In this document: one piece after another, positions 19,764 through 31,730 of the stretch | How the letters are laid out: each line of letters begins with the position of its first letter | How positions within the stretch are numbered: position 1 is the stretch's first letter | Origin: Manduca sexta | Lineage: Eukaryota > Arthropoda > Insecta > Lepidoptera > Sphingidae | Reading direction: 5' to 3' | DNA length: 64,000 nt | Assembly (NCBI RefSeq): GCF_014839805.1 | Contig: NC_051121.1 | Coordinates: 3,641,116 to 3,705,115, forward strand | Made by a program: the position numbers and the translations under genes | The notes under the pieces: generated by a model | Told to the model about the DNA's origin: nothing | Seen by the model: the letters and a program-made list of their open reading frames with translations, nothing else | The model's database searches: none

Positions 19764-21558
19764 TTTAAAAGGTTTAACCTTCAAAGAAAATGCTCTATAA
19801 ATCTATAGTTCTCGATCGTAAAATCGCCACATTTCAGTCCGACCTTCGTAACATGAAAGAGATAAAACATCAATGGTGATGTAGTTGATCGAAAAATCCG
19901 TCCCTATTCTAAGATAATCACACGAGCCAATAACGGAGCGGTCATCCGACAAAATGTCATTTCAATTCAGAGACGACGGTGACTGGAGCGGAATCTTTTC
20001 CACTTTATTTCCAGTAATATGCTACATGAATTATAATTTGTGAATTTTGACGTTGAATGTGGTCGTGTTGGATGATTTATTATCATCGTCTGATTGCACG
20101 TCAGTTTTAGATTAGAGTCATTTGATCCTGTGGTCATAATTAAATTATATAGATTAGGAATCAGTGGCGAAGGGTGAATTTTTTCAAAAGGTATCTAAAG
20201 AATTAATTGCCTAAACTAACATATCGCGGTCAATTTAACAGAAAACAAAAAGTAAGACAATCGTAAATAAAACTAAAAAGGGAGCGGGTAGGGGTCGGAT
20301 TGTATAGACGCTTGGCCACTGTTAGGAATGTCTTCGAAGACGACGCTTTAAGAAAGATGAGGAGAGGATAGAATCGACGTAGAAGCAGAATATGATACAA
20401 TTGAAAGAGTTCTATAATGAGATAAAGGAAAGTTAAGAAGAATAAGTACTAGTTCATAAAGAAAGGCAAATTTAGAAAAAATACATTTATGCTTCAGTTC
20501 TTAGTAGCCTATCGTCCAGTAATTTAATCTTAAATACAGACTTAGCATTTTCGATTTTTACTTTGTAACTATCAATACTGGATCACATTTATTTCAAATC
20601 CAAATACCGAAAACCCAACTGAATTAGTTTTGGACTCTTCAGATTTGGAATCTATTACTTTATATCTGAACTGAATTCGCCCCTGAATGTCAGAGACGAA
20701 AGAGATCCATTCGAGTACATCATAATCGATGTGTGACATAAAATTGACCATTTCCTGTGCGGCTGATTTTTTGCTGGGAATCACTGGAGAACACTTTCTC
20801 ACAGTTTGCAGACGTTCACTGCAAGGGTTATGCAAATTCTTCTATTATTACTGTTTAGTCTTTGTGCAACAGTTTTGATTCGATGTTTGATGACCAATTT
20901 TTGATTCGTAATCTCCTTATACTAAACCCAAATTATTTAGTTTTTGATTAGCTGTAATATAAAAATAATTTGGCAACATATAAACAAAAAGTTTCAAACA
21001 GCATTAGTTGAGTAAAATAAATATTTCTATTACCTTTAGAACACCAAGAAGTTTACGGCAATTCTGAAACAGAGAAAAGTTAACTTTAATTTTGTATCAG
21101 ACCTGCTGGTCACTTAAAATCTTTGAGATTTCATAGCATTAATAATATAGTAAGATTATTGAGTTTTTGTGCAATTTCTTAGACTCAAACCTCCTTCAAC
21201 CCTCAACATTCGAATCATTATCAAAACGTTTCCAAAACCTAATTTCTAATATTCTACAACCCTAAATGTGACATTGTTGATATATCATTTCTTAGTATTT
21301 CCACTGTATTTAATACCACCCCAAAACGAGGCCAGAAGTCTGCAGACGGCATTAGGACAACAAAAACGTATATAAACTAGATAGAGGCTGAAAGGCTCGC
21401 ATTAGAGACGCTCGTTTATCACGGAGACAGATCGGCTCTTAGTGTATGACAAATGTACGGTCAGGTAAAAAGTTTCATGATTTCACTTAGTTGAGATGCT
21501 AATGGTGACGTTAAACAGTTTTTAATGGTGAATATCAAGGGTATATTTATAAATATAA
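19764..21558. other. No gene assigned
   Basis: An 87-codon minus-strand frame at 20572-20835 has balanced composition but no domain I recognise and no splice context. The rest is AT-rich. Confidence 0.35.
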
Positions 21559-21652
21559 TATGGCCCTGTTTTGTGTCCCACTGCAAAGTTCTTCTTCATT
21601 TCTGAGGGAGTCAGGGCTTAGACCATGCTGAGGAGTGCTCGGGTTGGGCGAA
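21559..21652 (-). repeat. SINE-like 3' fragment
   Basis: It contains 'atggccctgttttgtgtccc', 'ctgagggagtcagggctta' and 'gctcgggttgg'. This resembles the end of another lepidopteran SINE related in design to SINE-B ('cccactgc', 'agggcttagacca'). The assignment is from memory. Confidence 0.4.
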
Positions 21653-22689
21653 GATGCTACGATTACCAAATGATATGTGATTTTTTTTAAGAAAATGGTA
21701 TTTTTTTATTACGAAATCCTACATGATCGTGTTAATACGAAGGTAATTTAAATGATGTTTTTGTTACTGCGCGTTAGAGGCCATAAGGTGCCATCAACAT
21801 CCAAACTCGAGGCACAAGATAAAGACATAAAATTATTAAGTGTTTATAGCGTCAAGTAAATTGCTAAGCTCACCAGCAGTTAAATTGTTGATAGTTGCTT
21901 CAACTAAGGTGTCCAGACTTGCAACTAAGTTGCAGCTACTGTCCACAGAATACCGAAAACGTCGCTTCACATTACCCGACAGACAATGACGACTGGCTGC
22001 CATGAACATGACGAGCTCTCGTACACCAAACAGCTATAAATTTTGAATACACGAGGACGATTTAGATGTTTTCCGAAAATCATGCAAGTGACATTGACGT
22101 GAGTTTCAGTTAAATGATGAAAGTAGAACCTGCAGGCGAGGATGGCGAAGTGGAACTGCCGATGAAGTAACAAATTCGAAACTAGATTATATAAAACGAT
22201 TTTAGAGAGACTTTCCCGCCCTCACACACACCACTACAACTCCTGTAAGCCAGGATCAGCAGTGGCACGCATTTCATGACACCGAGCGGTGAAGCTCGGC
22301 GAGTCTCAGGAAAAACTAATTTGTGATGATAATGACAAATATAAAACGATTTGCAAATTAGACTCTAGACTTAGATTTACAACCAGAGCACGCTACCATC
22401 AGACCGAATGAAAATTTTCTACGAATTCTCAAAATTACAAAAAGATAAATCGTAATTGCAAATATTTTACAGTTATTTAAACTTAACTTACTAATTACAA
22501 CGTCTAGACATATTTGTTTGAATACATAGTATTTCAGAGATTTTGTAACTTGCGATATTATGAAATACTGAACAAATACTGAACATATTAGACACGTTTG
22601 TACTATATCTATTCAAACTATTTTTCTATATAAGATTTTCAAATTATATCACTGGCGACGCTAGGTTTTAGTATCAGAGGAGGCGTTAA
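21653..22689. other. No gene assigned
   Basis: A moderately GC-rich stretch at 22205-22310 may be a repeat, but I could not assign it. Confidence 0.35.
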
Positions 22690-22774
22690 TTTATATTGGT
22701 TGTTTCTACTCAGTATCAGCCCGAAGTCTGGGAATTTTGCCCGATATGGCGATTAACCCCCCCCCCCCCCCCCC
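22690..22774 (+). mobile_element. SINE-A body fragment ending in a C homopolymer
   Basis: 'tactcagtatcagcccgaag' to 'cccgatatggcgatt' is SINE-A body. At the position where other copies read 'aggctcgccccc', this copy continues into 18 consecutive C residues (22757-22774). The expansion of a short C-run in the SINE is the simplest origin. The exact length may be affected by sequencing error. Confidence 0.7.
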
Positions 22775-23147
22775 GCCTTTGCACACCATAGGCCGGAAAA
22801 TAGAGGCGAAACGTGGATGATCTGGTGGCATATCTGCCTTTGGTTTTTTAAACTAACTGGACGTTAGAACCGTCAGTTGTGATTTATGAGTGCCATCCGA
22901 GATAGCGGTATCCGAGCCTCTCAGCGTCAATCAAACGCAAGCCCTAGCCAGAATGTATCGTGACGTCCTCTGACATGATCGTCCGTTTATAAATGGGTAT
23001 CATCTACGAAGTTTCGTAGGATGTTATTGATATAAATGCGGTTTTTTTATGTTTGTGCAGATGCTTGGAAGTGTACGTAGAAACCGCTAAATGCATTTGA
23101 ATAATGACGGAAAGATAAACATGTCCTGGATAAATGTAACCCGTAAT

Positions 23148-23255
23148 ATGCCGGCATGATTGTGGCGATTGGCGATAATCTCTCGACAGTTGAAATTCTA
23201 TCTGAAGTCTACTCTCCTTACCATTAAGTGCAGGGGTCACTTTGTCGTGCCTGTA
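23148..23255 (+). repeat. LTail-D fragment
   Basis: 'atgccggcatgattgtggcg' through 'cttaccattaagtgcagggg' marks the 3' part of the family. An open frame of 123 codons runs through it into Rep-E and is not a gene. Confidence 0.6.
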
Positions 23256-23420
23256 CTAACAAAATATCTTAGTTATTCTGGAAGATCCACATTGAGCCCT
23301 ATGTCCCGGAAATTACTTTCACGCAGGCTGAACTGGGAATATCTGCCAGGAAGTACCCACATCATAATAAGTGAACTACTTAAAAAAAGTAAAGTTAATA
23401 GAAGTCAATCTTTACTGAAC

Positions 23421-23618
23421 CTTTCTCAGTTAGAATACACTAATGTATACACTATTTTCGCATTTAACTACAAAATGATCAAAACTCAGAAAACTAAAAC
23501 CATTATATTTGGTGAAAATATTCGCTATTAATGGACGATTTTTGGCACAATGTCAGTAAAGGTGAAGACGAATGTGTAGTTTCAGTTAGTAACGTGATGT
23601 CAAAATGACCCTACATAC
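23421..23618 (+). repeat. Rep-E copy 1
   Basis: Similar over about 190 bp to 55106-55290. Shared blocks: 'gaaaactaaaacca', 'gtgaaaatattc', 'gatttttggc', 'caatgtcagtaaaggtga', 'atgtcaaaatga'. No terminal repeats or duplications were seen. Class unknown. Confidence 0.65.
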
Positions 23619-24061
23619 TTGATGACGATGATGATTTTAAATATAGATGATTATCTCGACCAGGAAACAGAATTAAGAACTTTATTGTCTCTCACCAATA
23701 ACGTATATTTCAGCTTAACAAAAGGCAATTTTCAACCAATAAATCCAGAAGTTCAATCACTCGAGCGTAGATAGCATAGTTTCCCGAGGGATGAATAAAA
23801 CCGAGATTGACATTGTCTTAAACGTTGCTCTGTTTGTCATGGAAAAACTTAACAAAATCCAATTTATTGTATCGTCTTGCTCAAATATATTTATAGAGGT
23901 ATAAAAATCGGATACACATCTTTTGACTTTAAAGAATCTCGTAAAACTGGTGTATTTTAGAACAATGTTGACAAGAGTTTCTGATGCTAAAAGGGCCTTC
24001 TCTGATGGTAAATCATAAAAATCTTCAATACAAAATAAAATCTAAGTTGGCGAGAATAAAA

Positions 24062-24221
24062 CATAATGATTTCTTATGTTTACGCGAATGTTAGACATTA
24101 AAAGAAAACTACTTTTCAGTTTTTATAATACAATTTCCACCAAGGCTTCAGTTTTCGAAATTTTGGGAGTAAATTATGATATAAAAACCGCGATACAATC
24201 GCCAAAATAGTTTTATTTTAA
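24062..24221 (+). mobile_element. Penelope-like terminal repeat fragment with inverted tail
   Basis: 24062-24105 matches the left tail of the element at 18982 ('cttatgtttacgcgaatgtt'). From about 24140 a sense-orientation terminal repeat follows ('ccaaggcttcagttttcgaaa', 'gggagtaaattatgatataaa', 'accgcgatacaatcg'). The ribozyme-like GAAA box persists but the stem is degraded. Confidence 0.72.
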
Positions 24222-25061
24222 AAATACTTACTTACAATTGTGATAAATATAATCAGTGCAATATGTTTTACCAGTGGAATCGTGGAAGCATTGCTGATGT
24301 TAAAAAAAATCGGGCCATAAGTACTAAAACAAAGTTATTGCCGAGTACTACCATTTTGTTGGTACAAATACCTCACCAAGCTGTAACAGACTAAAATAAT
24401 CTCTATGCATTCCTCATAAAAAAATAAACAATTCTACGAATATTCCGTTTACTATCAATAGATTATGGGCCAGCGGGGTAGCAAATATATTTAGTCCACA
24501 GCAAAATACATTTAGAAGAGGGATTTCGGCGACACTCCTACATCCGGCAATATTTTCTTTTACGCACTAAACCATAATAATTTCCAATTTCCTCGACAAA
24601 GGGCATATTATCCAAGGACCATTAAAAGGATCGGCGAGCTTAGAAATGTTGTGCTCGGTGCGCGCTGTTTTAATGTAGAACGTGGTATGTGTATTAAAAT
24701 ATGTTTATGAGAGAATAATTTACATAGATAATTATAACCTATACTAATATATATTGAACGAATTGATCTCATTCACTACCGGTTCGAATTGAAAATGCTT
24801 TTAGTGTTTTCGCCATTTATCAAGGAAGTCTAAAGGGCTGTATGACTTCACGCATCAATGAAAAATGTTACAAAAACGGCAAGCTTCTGTCGCGTTCGCT
24901 GTTTAAACGATTAATTTTACGCAACAATAATATATGACGGTATCGTTCCTCTTAAATAGATTTTAAAATATTATAAATTAAGGGTATTCAGCAGTATAGG
25001 TTAGTTGAACTCTAGATAATAATTAAAAAACTAGCTTTATTTTTTAACTTGTGATAGGTAT
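24222..25061. other. No feature seen
   Basis: AT-rich, without assignable repeat. Confidence 0.4.
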
Positions 25062-25146
25062 CACATCACGTGACGGAATATACAAATGGCGACGTGGTGC
25101 CTTTAGATATATCTCTGCCTACCCCATCGGCTATAAAAGGCGTGAT
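25062..25146 (+). mobile_element. SINE-A 3' fragment
   Basis: 'cacatcacgtgacggaatat', 'ctctgcctaccccatcggc' and 'ataaaaggcgtgat' are the 3' half of SINE-A. The head is missing. Confidence 0.6.
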
Positions 25147-25817
25147 AAGTTTGTTCGTTCTAACACAAGATTTGTTTATGTTTACTACATTGATAACTTT
25201 TACTTTTTACTTTAAATTAATATGTTGCTGACTGGTCAAAAATGTTCATTGCTAAGTATTTTGGTAAAAACATGTATAACTTACACCCTGACAATATGTA
25301 AATTCAAGTAAAGGGATTCACGAAAAAGATGTCACGAAAATCCTTTTTACAGAAATAGACTTCGAAAATATAAAAGTTTATCTACGGCGCGATGTGGATT
25401 CTCGATAGGGAATAGACTAGAACCGATATCGAGTACTTTTAAATAAAAATTCTCAGCGCTTGCCGGGTTCTGATTTTCGCAAAAGTTCATTGAATTTTTC
25501 GCTCCCGCGTAGACTTTCGATATCTTCGATGCGAAAGATACAAAAGAAATAAATGGCCGGATTTCATCTCGAATTTAACCTCTATCAACAATCGCGACGG
25601 GATATGTTCGGTTTTATTTCTTTTATCTTGTTTATGTTTCTTTGTTTATTAAAGTATTATTACATGTACAAAGTATATATAACTTATTCCATTCATATTT
25701 GCATTGCAGTATATTTTGCATGAATTATATAATAATAATAGTAGCTTCCAAAACGTCTAAATAGGTTTTGATTTTTTCATGCGCAAACTTACAACATTCC
25801 CAAAACCACCGATACCA
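25147..25817. other. No feature seen
   Basis: AT-rich. A short GC patch near 25385-25580 has no assignable content. Confidence 0.4.
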
Positions 25818-26079
25818 ACTAGTGGTTGACCTATCATATGTGAAAATCCACCTGGGTATATACGCAATGTCTATTTCTGTCGCCAAGCAGCAGTGTGTAG
25901 TCACTTTTGTGTTCCGGTTTGAAAGACATTGTAGTCAGTGTAACTACTGGACATAAAAGATTTACATCTCATGTTTCATGATGGCGAGCGCAGTGGAATG
26001 TTTCTACTGTTTATGGGCGGTTGTATCGCTTACCACCAGGCGAATGGCAAGTTCGTCTCGTCATTCAAAGCAAAAAAAA
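25818..26079 (+). repeat. LTail-C copy
   Basis: In sense: 'ctatcatatgtgaaaatccac', 'gtctatttctgtcgccaagc', 'gtgttccggtttgaaag', 'gatggcgagcgcagtggaat', 'gtatcgcttaccaccaggcg' and an A-rich end after 'gtcattcaaagc'. A segment of about 40 bp before 'gtttctactg' is missing compared with 40207-40507. Confidence 0.75.
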
Positions 26080-26610
26080 GGCCTCAAAAATCTTTCACGA
26101 GCAAACTCTAACTATCCTAAAACACGATACTTTCAATTTGGGTGTCAACTCAATCACAATAGTAATTTGATTGCAATGTCAATTAATATGACGCGGGGCG
26201 ATACGCATTGTCGCTAGACAGAAAGGAAGCGGTCTTGGCCCAGATGTGTGTGTCGAAACGATTGCGATTCGATACCCGGTGAATGGTGCCTCAAGGATTT
26301 TACTGCGGCAATTGTTTAGGTTTAGGTTTTATGCACAATTATTGTAAGCGTATATTGCGGTTAGATTATTTTTACTTTAAGAATAAAATACTCTGTTAAT
26401 TAATTTGTTTGCAGCTCGTTTTTATATATAGGTTTTAATCATATTTTGGGATTATGTGATATCTCGGTTTGAGCCTTGCTATGATTTCAAAGATTGCTTT
26501 CCTTAAAACATATAGAGAATGCTGTGATTGAATCCAAACACCCAAGTGAGCGAGTGATACCTAGTCGTCGTCATCATCAGCCTTATAGAGACCACGCATT
26601 TGATAAGTGC

Positions 26611-26840
26611 ATGACAAAGTGACCACTCTACGCCTGATGGTAAGCGGAGTGGGGTCCAATAGAATTCCGATTGCCGAGAGATTATTATCCCTCGTCAGTC
26701 GACACAATAATGCCGGACTGTTGGAACTATTTATGCACTGACTGATCCCGGATAGCGAATCACTTACGTGGACCACTATGTCGGGTTTTAACACCTAGTT
26801 TACGGTGGTCGCTTTCGTCTATAAAATATACCCTACCACT
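26611..26840 (-). repeat. LTail-D copy, long
   Basis: Minus-strand form: 'gatggtaagcggagtgggg', 'ctcgtcagtcgacacaataat', 'gtggaccactatgtcgggtt', 'tacggtggtcgc'. It spans most of the family. The 77-codon open frame over it is repeat sequence. Confidence 0.72.
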
Positions 26841-26854
26841 AGCATAGCCTTAAA

Positions 26855-26940
26855 TATTTCCAGATGGACCTGTCAAGAGCTGCCTGCATCCAGCGTGTTC
26901 CATGGTCGTTTCACCAAATTACCTAAGATCTTGTCAACTC
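26855..26940 (-). mobile_element. RTE-type LINE ORF2 C-terminal fragment, decayed
   Basis: On the minus strand 'RWMQAALDRSIWK' is legible, the hallmark C-terminal motif of RTE ORF2. No stop-and-tail follows; the neighbouring DNA is the LTail-D copy. Confidence 0.6.
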
Positions 26941-27737
26941 TTCATATCAAAGAGTTGATTATTAGGTTGTGACTGGTTTCTGTTTGAAATAACTGTTATT
27001 GTAAACCCATGTTTATCTTTAACGAGCCACGAATTACTGTAACGAAGCGCGGAAGGTCATACGTTCAACACGTAAACTTACGCACCAATACCGATGGTTA
27101 CGTAAACGCGTAGGTTCGTGTCAAATCACGCGCGAATGTAGGTCAATCTTAAGTTATATCGTGGGATGATTCATCTCATGTGTAGTGTAATGACTCGCAT
27201 GTCCTGCGATATCTGATGGACATTGACATGAATTAAATTAGTCTAGTCGTTTCCCCTAAAGAGAAGCATTTGGGATCAGTTGGTTTACTTGCTGGCCGGC
27301 AAAATTTTGGCGACGGTTAAGGAACGCGACACTTTTTAGTCGGCATTGTATTACACTATAGGCCATTTGATTTGCCCACCACGGCAACCAACTACCATCA
27401 CGATACCACGATAAAAACATTTAACAATACGTAAAACTTGTTTTACGTAAATTATTACTCAAAATGCATATCTATACAAAATTATCCATATTTCGCCATG
27501 CAAGAACCTTAGAAACAGCTTGCTTATCGTATTACAAACGCGTTTTGCAACTGGTTGCATATCGGGTTTGGTTTGCTCAACTCTTCAGCTGGCAGCTCAA
27601 TAGACGAAAGAGCAAAGACATGTACCATCAGACCTTATTGGAGTTCTAATGTTTCATCCGCGGGAGACAATCAAACAAGAATTGTTTCTTTAGGAATTGA
27701 TATTTGGAAAGGTAGTGGTATGCGAGGGTCTGCCAGG
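26941..27737. other. No gene assigned
   Basis: A diverged LTail-D-like block may lie near 27290-27420 ('ctggccggcaaaatt'). Two overlapping open frames of 61 and 66 codons have no domain. Confidence 0.3.
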
Positions 27738-28045
27738 CTTTTTTTATTGCTTTGAATGACGTGACGAGCTTGTCGTTCGCTTGATGGTAAGCGATACAAC
27801 CGCCCATAAAGAGTCGAAACACCATCCCACATCTTGAAGTACAAAATATTGCTTGGTAGTCCACTGCGCTCGCCATCCTAAGACATGAAATTTTAAGTCT
27901 TATTACGTGCAGTAGTTACACTGGCTACAATGTCCTTCAAACCGGAAGTCAACAGTGACTACACACTGCTGCTTAACGGAAGAAATAGACATTGCGGCAG
28001 TACCTATCCAGGCGGACTCTCACATATGAGAGACCTACCACCAGT
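27738..28045 (-). repeat. LTail-C copy, near full length
   Basis: From the T-run at 27738 through 'gacgtgacgagcttgtcg', 'acaaccgcccataaagagtcg', 'gcgctcgccatcc', 'actggctacaatgtcc', 'gaaatagacattgcgg' to 'tctcacatatgagagacc'. The last block contains the palindrome tcacatatgaga. Confidence 0.8.
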
Positions 28046-28180
28046 TTAATGGTGATGTCTATTTCTAACATCACAGGACACTATACTCGCTGCATACCAA
28101 CTTGAAGACCAAGATACCTGTAATTATGCACTTGGATTTGGAATATTTCTACTCAGTAACCCTACATCCTGAGGGTCACC

Positions 28181-28278
28181 GGAGTCCGATGGATGAGGGC
28201 GACCCAGAACCGGTCCCTGTGGCGCTCAATGGGGGAGGCCTATGCCCAGCAGTGGACGATTCAATGATGAATGATGAA
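28181..28278 (+). mobile_element. RTE-type LINE, 3' end with ORF2 C-terminus
   Basis: The frame 28181-28267 encodes 'GVRWMRATQNRSLWRSMGE' and 'AQQWTIQ' then stop, followed by an ATGATGA-type tail. It is the same family as 18624-18731, with a few substitutions. All upstream parts are missing. Confidence 0.85.
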
Positions 28279-29289
28279 CCCTACATCCTTGCAGTTGCTT
28301 AGCAAAAAGTCGACAGCGTCTGCGCAGCGCCTTAGTCATAAAATATCGAACTGCGACCTTCACCCAGTCCCTACACCAAATCCATTACGGAATCGCAACT
28401 CATAAATCTAGACCAAAATATCTAATCATGAAGCAATAAAGCATTATTGGCATGTCTGGAATATTGGAAATCGGCGAATAAATCATGTAACGTAAAGAGG
28501 CGTTCGTGGAACACGAATATTGACGGCATAACACGTCCTAGGGACTGATCTGAACGGCATATCACGTGTCGTTATTGACAAATCAACTAAGAAATTTGAT
28601 GATTTCATATATTTGTGAGCGTGGGACACTTTTGATATATATGTATTGATAGATTTTAATATTATTTTCGGTTTGTGATTAGATTTTTTGTGCTTTTATT
28701 GCCATTTTAGGTATTTGTGTTGCGAACGAATAGTCGTTTTATAATTAATTTTGTTTTTAATAATAATTATGTGGATTAAGGCTCCGAGAAAACAGATTTG
28801 ATGATTTGTCTCATACATTTACGGCGCACGATACGCGTGGGAATATGTAAAGATTACGAATATTTAAAAAAAAAAAAAACAATTTTAAGTCTTGTTGAAA
28901 AATTTCAAATACCGAAATGTTCCTTCTGGAATTGTATATCTAATAGTGTTGGTTGCAAACATGGTGAGTATTTTAGGAGATGTATTGAATCAACAATTTT
29001 AGTGGCATTTTCATCATTAAAATAATGATCCAATATCAACACTATGATAAGAATAACAACCTAAGTACAGGAAACATAATGCAGAAATATGATACGATAT
29101 ACTTTTCCATATAATATAAATAATTTATATTTCGAATAGATAGCTTCCAAAAATACAGTTAACACGACGTTTTGCTGACCACCGCTTTAATTACAAAAAA
29201 AAAAATCTTTTTTTAAATAATATAAAAGTTTTAAAAATCGAACGAATTCAAAATTAGAACCAATCAACCCTCAAACGTTGAACATTTAG
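28279..29289. other. No feature seen
   Basis: AT-rich; start of the comparatively repeat-poor block. Confidence 0.4.
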
Positions 29290-29420
29290 TTCAAGAGCGA
29301 ACCGATTGCGCGGTAAGGTTCATTCCACCAGGAGCCGGTCTGACGGGCCCGGGCGCATTCCTGCATTCCGCGTCGGCAGATGAGTAACCCCCGCAGGATT
29401 GGGACCGATTAGTTCTTATG
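29290..29420. promoter_or_regulatory. GC-rich patch with three CATTCC motifs
   Basis: A patch rich in G, C and CpG in AT-rich surroundings. CATTCC occurs at 29321-29326, 29356-29361 and 29364-29369, the last two as a direct repeat with a 2-bp gap. CATTCC is the core of TEAD/Scalloped binding sites. No repeat family matches, so it may be a conserved regulatory element; this is inference. Confidence 0.3.
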
Positions 29421-30313
29421 AATCTTTAACGACCGTACAGCCTGTATTTTAATGAACTTGTTTTTCGAAATGGAAAGGTATTATCTTTGTTTTTATAAGT
29501 ATTTGAAAATTACGTGCGTTTATAAAATATACGTATGATCACGTACCAAATTATTTTGAATTGATTTTCGAATTGATAAGGGTAGTAATAGATATCATAT
29601 ATCCATTTATAAATCAAAAATAGATACACAAATAAGTAAATTGAAGATGCGTTCAGAACTTAAAAAATAAAGTAATTAATTGATTATTGTAATTATTTCT
29701 GGGCGTAATAAATAAATCAATGGAGTATGAAAAAACGGAACTGCAAAAATTCTACTTCACACTTTTTTCTCTTAGATAGTAACACTGTCCAATTTAAGCT
29801 GACCCATTGATTGAACAAAATTGTCTACAACGCGGCTCTAATAAAATGCAGAAAATCCTCAACGCTGTTTAATTATGAATACGGAACGCTTCTTTAAGTA
29901 GCCGTCTTACAAAACAGTTGAAAAACAGGTGACGCGGTTACAGATAAAGATTAGAGTCTCTTTTAGAAGTAAATCCTAGGTTTTGGATCATGTATTTTTC
30001 ACTAAGAGAAATTACGACTTAGTCCACGAAGTCTTATGTTGGCAAGCTTCACTTAAGTCCATTCAGAACTATTAGGCAGAATTGTCAGGTATGAAGATTT
30101 AATGATCTTTTCCTTCATTGTTAAAGCAAGCGATGATTAGTATTTTCAGTGGCGACAGGCGAAATTTTACGAAAGGTGACCCGACACAACATATAAGTAC
30201 TAATATGCATGCAGTATGCAAGTCGTTCTTATGATAATTAGCTTTTACTTAAAAAAGGGAAGCCGGCTGAAATCGGGTTATATGGACTCTTTGCTACTGG
30301 TATTTATTACGTA
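29421..30313. other. No feature seen
   Basis: AT-rich unique-looking DNA. Confidence 0.4.
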
Positions 30314-30602
30314 CTAGCTGACCTGACAGACGTTGTCCTGTCTTAACTATGTATGCACGCACGCAATCTGTCGATCGCTGACAGTTATTTCAAACCACTG
30401 ACAGTTATGTAAAATTAATATTGTCGTTAAGTTTTCGTAAATTTTCTAATATTTCGCGTAATTTTTTGAATTTTTTCTTTCATAAAAACCTTCTCCTGAC
30501 AATAAAAAACACAACTACAACAAAAAATAGTGAAATCAGTCCAGCCGTTCACGTGTGATGGCGTGACAAAGGGAAATAGGGATTCATTTTTATATATATA
30601 GA
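30314..30602 (-). mobile_element. Non-autonomous Helitron, both ends visible
   Basis: On the minus strand it starts TCTATATATATAAAAATGAA after an A and ends 'gtctgtcaggtcagCTAG' before a T. It is 289 bp with no coding capacity. A second copy at 53899-54180 is similar along its length, which confirms the boundaries. The 5' end is shared with the element at 48454. Confidence 0.75.
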
Positions 30603-31676
30603 TTTAGTTTCGGTAAGAAGTGCTTTGGTACGGAGTTCGAATCTACAATTACGTTTATTTAGTAACCTTTAAAATATTACAAAACAAGTATATTATGCCA
30701 ACAAAGAACACAGCAGGTGTTACCCAATAATTGTTAAGTAAATACGTATGTGACAATAGCGAAGTCACATATGCGCGACGAAACAGGTCCCAGGCAAAAG
30801 GGAAAGGGACAGATTGTATAGAAACCGAAAGGGACAAAGAAAGTCAGTAAACTCTGCTGTTTTATCATGACAAACTCGCGAGTATAATTTTTAATGATAT
30901 TGTACTGCCTTTGCTATGGTGTTGGTTCGAACATTTAAATACGTTTAAATTAAAATATATCTAAACGCTTTCGAATAAAAATCAATTTGTTTCGGCACGT
31001 TAAATTGTATCTAATATAATTATTACTAAATGTTATACATTGTGCTCGAAACTAAAAATCGGTAGTTCAGCAATTCATTTTACTAATTGAAACCTCTAAA
31101 AACGTATCTACACTTTTTTGACTCCATTGTATAACAATAACGGATAAAAAGTCATCAAACAATCATTAACAGCAAACTAATTCATGCCACAATGAATAAG
31201 AACATGACGAAATTCAAACAGAATCGAACAATAGACACATGCGAACGTTAATCGAATAACAATTCAAATATCGAATTGAACGAATGAATACGAATGATAA
31301 AACTACTAATAGAAACGGAGACGTGAAAGCTAAATCAATCATTGGTATCAAATGAACGAATCTGGAATATGAATCGAACGATGCTATTTTAGTCTTATGA
31401 TTTTTTACGTTTACATTATGTTAATATCGCAGTTTTTTCGGCTCGTATAGAGGCCGGGTAGGGATGTAATGAAGCGGTTTGTATTATATTAAACTAAGGC
31501 TTCGTTATAACCATAAATTTGACTAGATCAAGAAGTTTTTACTGGTACAGATCCACTGTCTAACAAGAAACCATCATTAAGTCAGTTCGTTGTTAGGTTA
31601 TCCGAATGCCCGTTTACTAGTCTTAAAAGTAAGGTTTAGATTAGCAAGAAATCTTGCAGAAATCGATTTCTATAAG
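30603..31676. other. Unique DNA with GAACGAAT-type motifs
   Basis: Between 31190 and 31390 variants of 'gaacgaatgaa' recur. No coding signal was seen. Confidence 0.3.
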
Positions 31677-31730
31677 TAGTGGTACCTACCCAGGCGGACT
31701 GTCACATATGAGAGACCTACCACCAGTAAC
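31677..31730 (-). repeat. LTail-C fragment, 5' part only
   Basis: 'ggtacctacccaggcggact' and 'tcacatatgagagacctacc' are the 5' terminal blocks of LTail-C. The A-tail part is missing, so this piece was separated from its 3' end by deletion. Confidence 0.7.

Noticed and set aside
23160..23531. Plus-strand open frame of 123 codons
   Set aside because: It crosses the LTail-D fragment into Rep-E and has no domain; it is chance openness in repeats.
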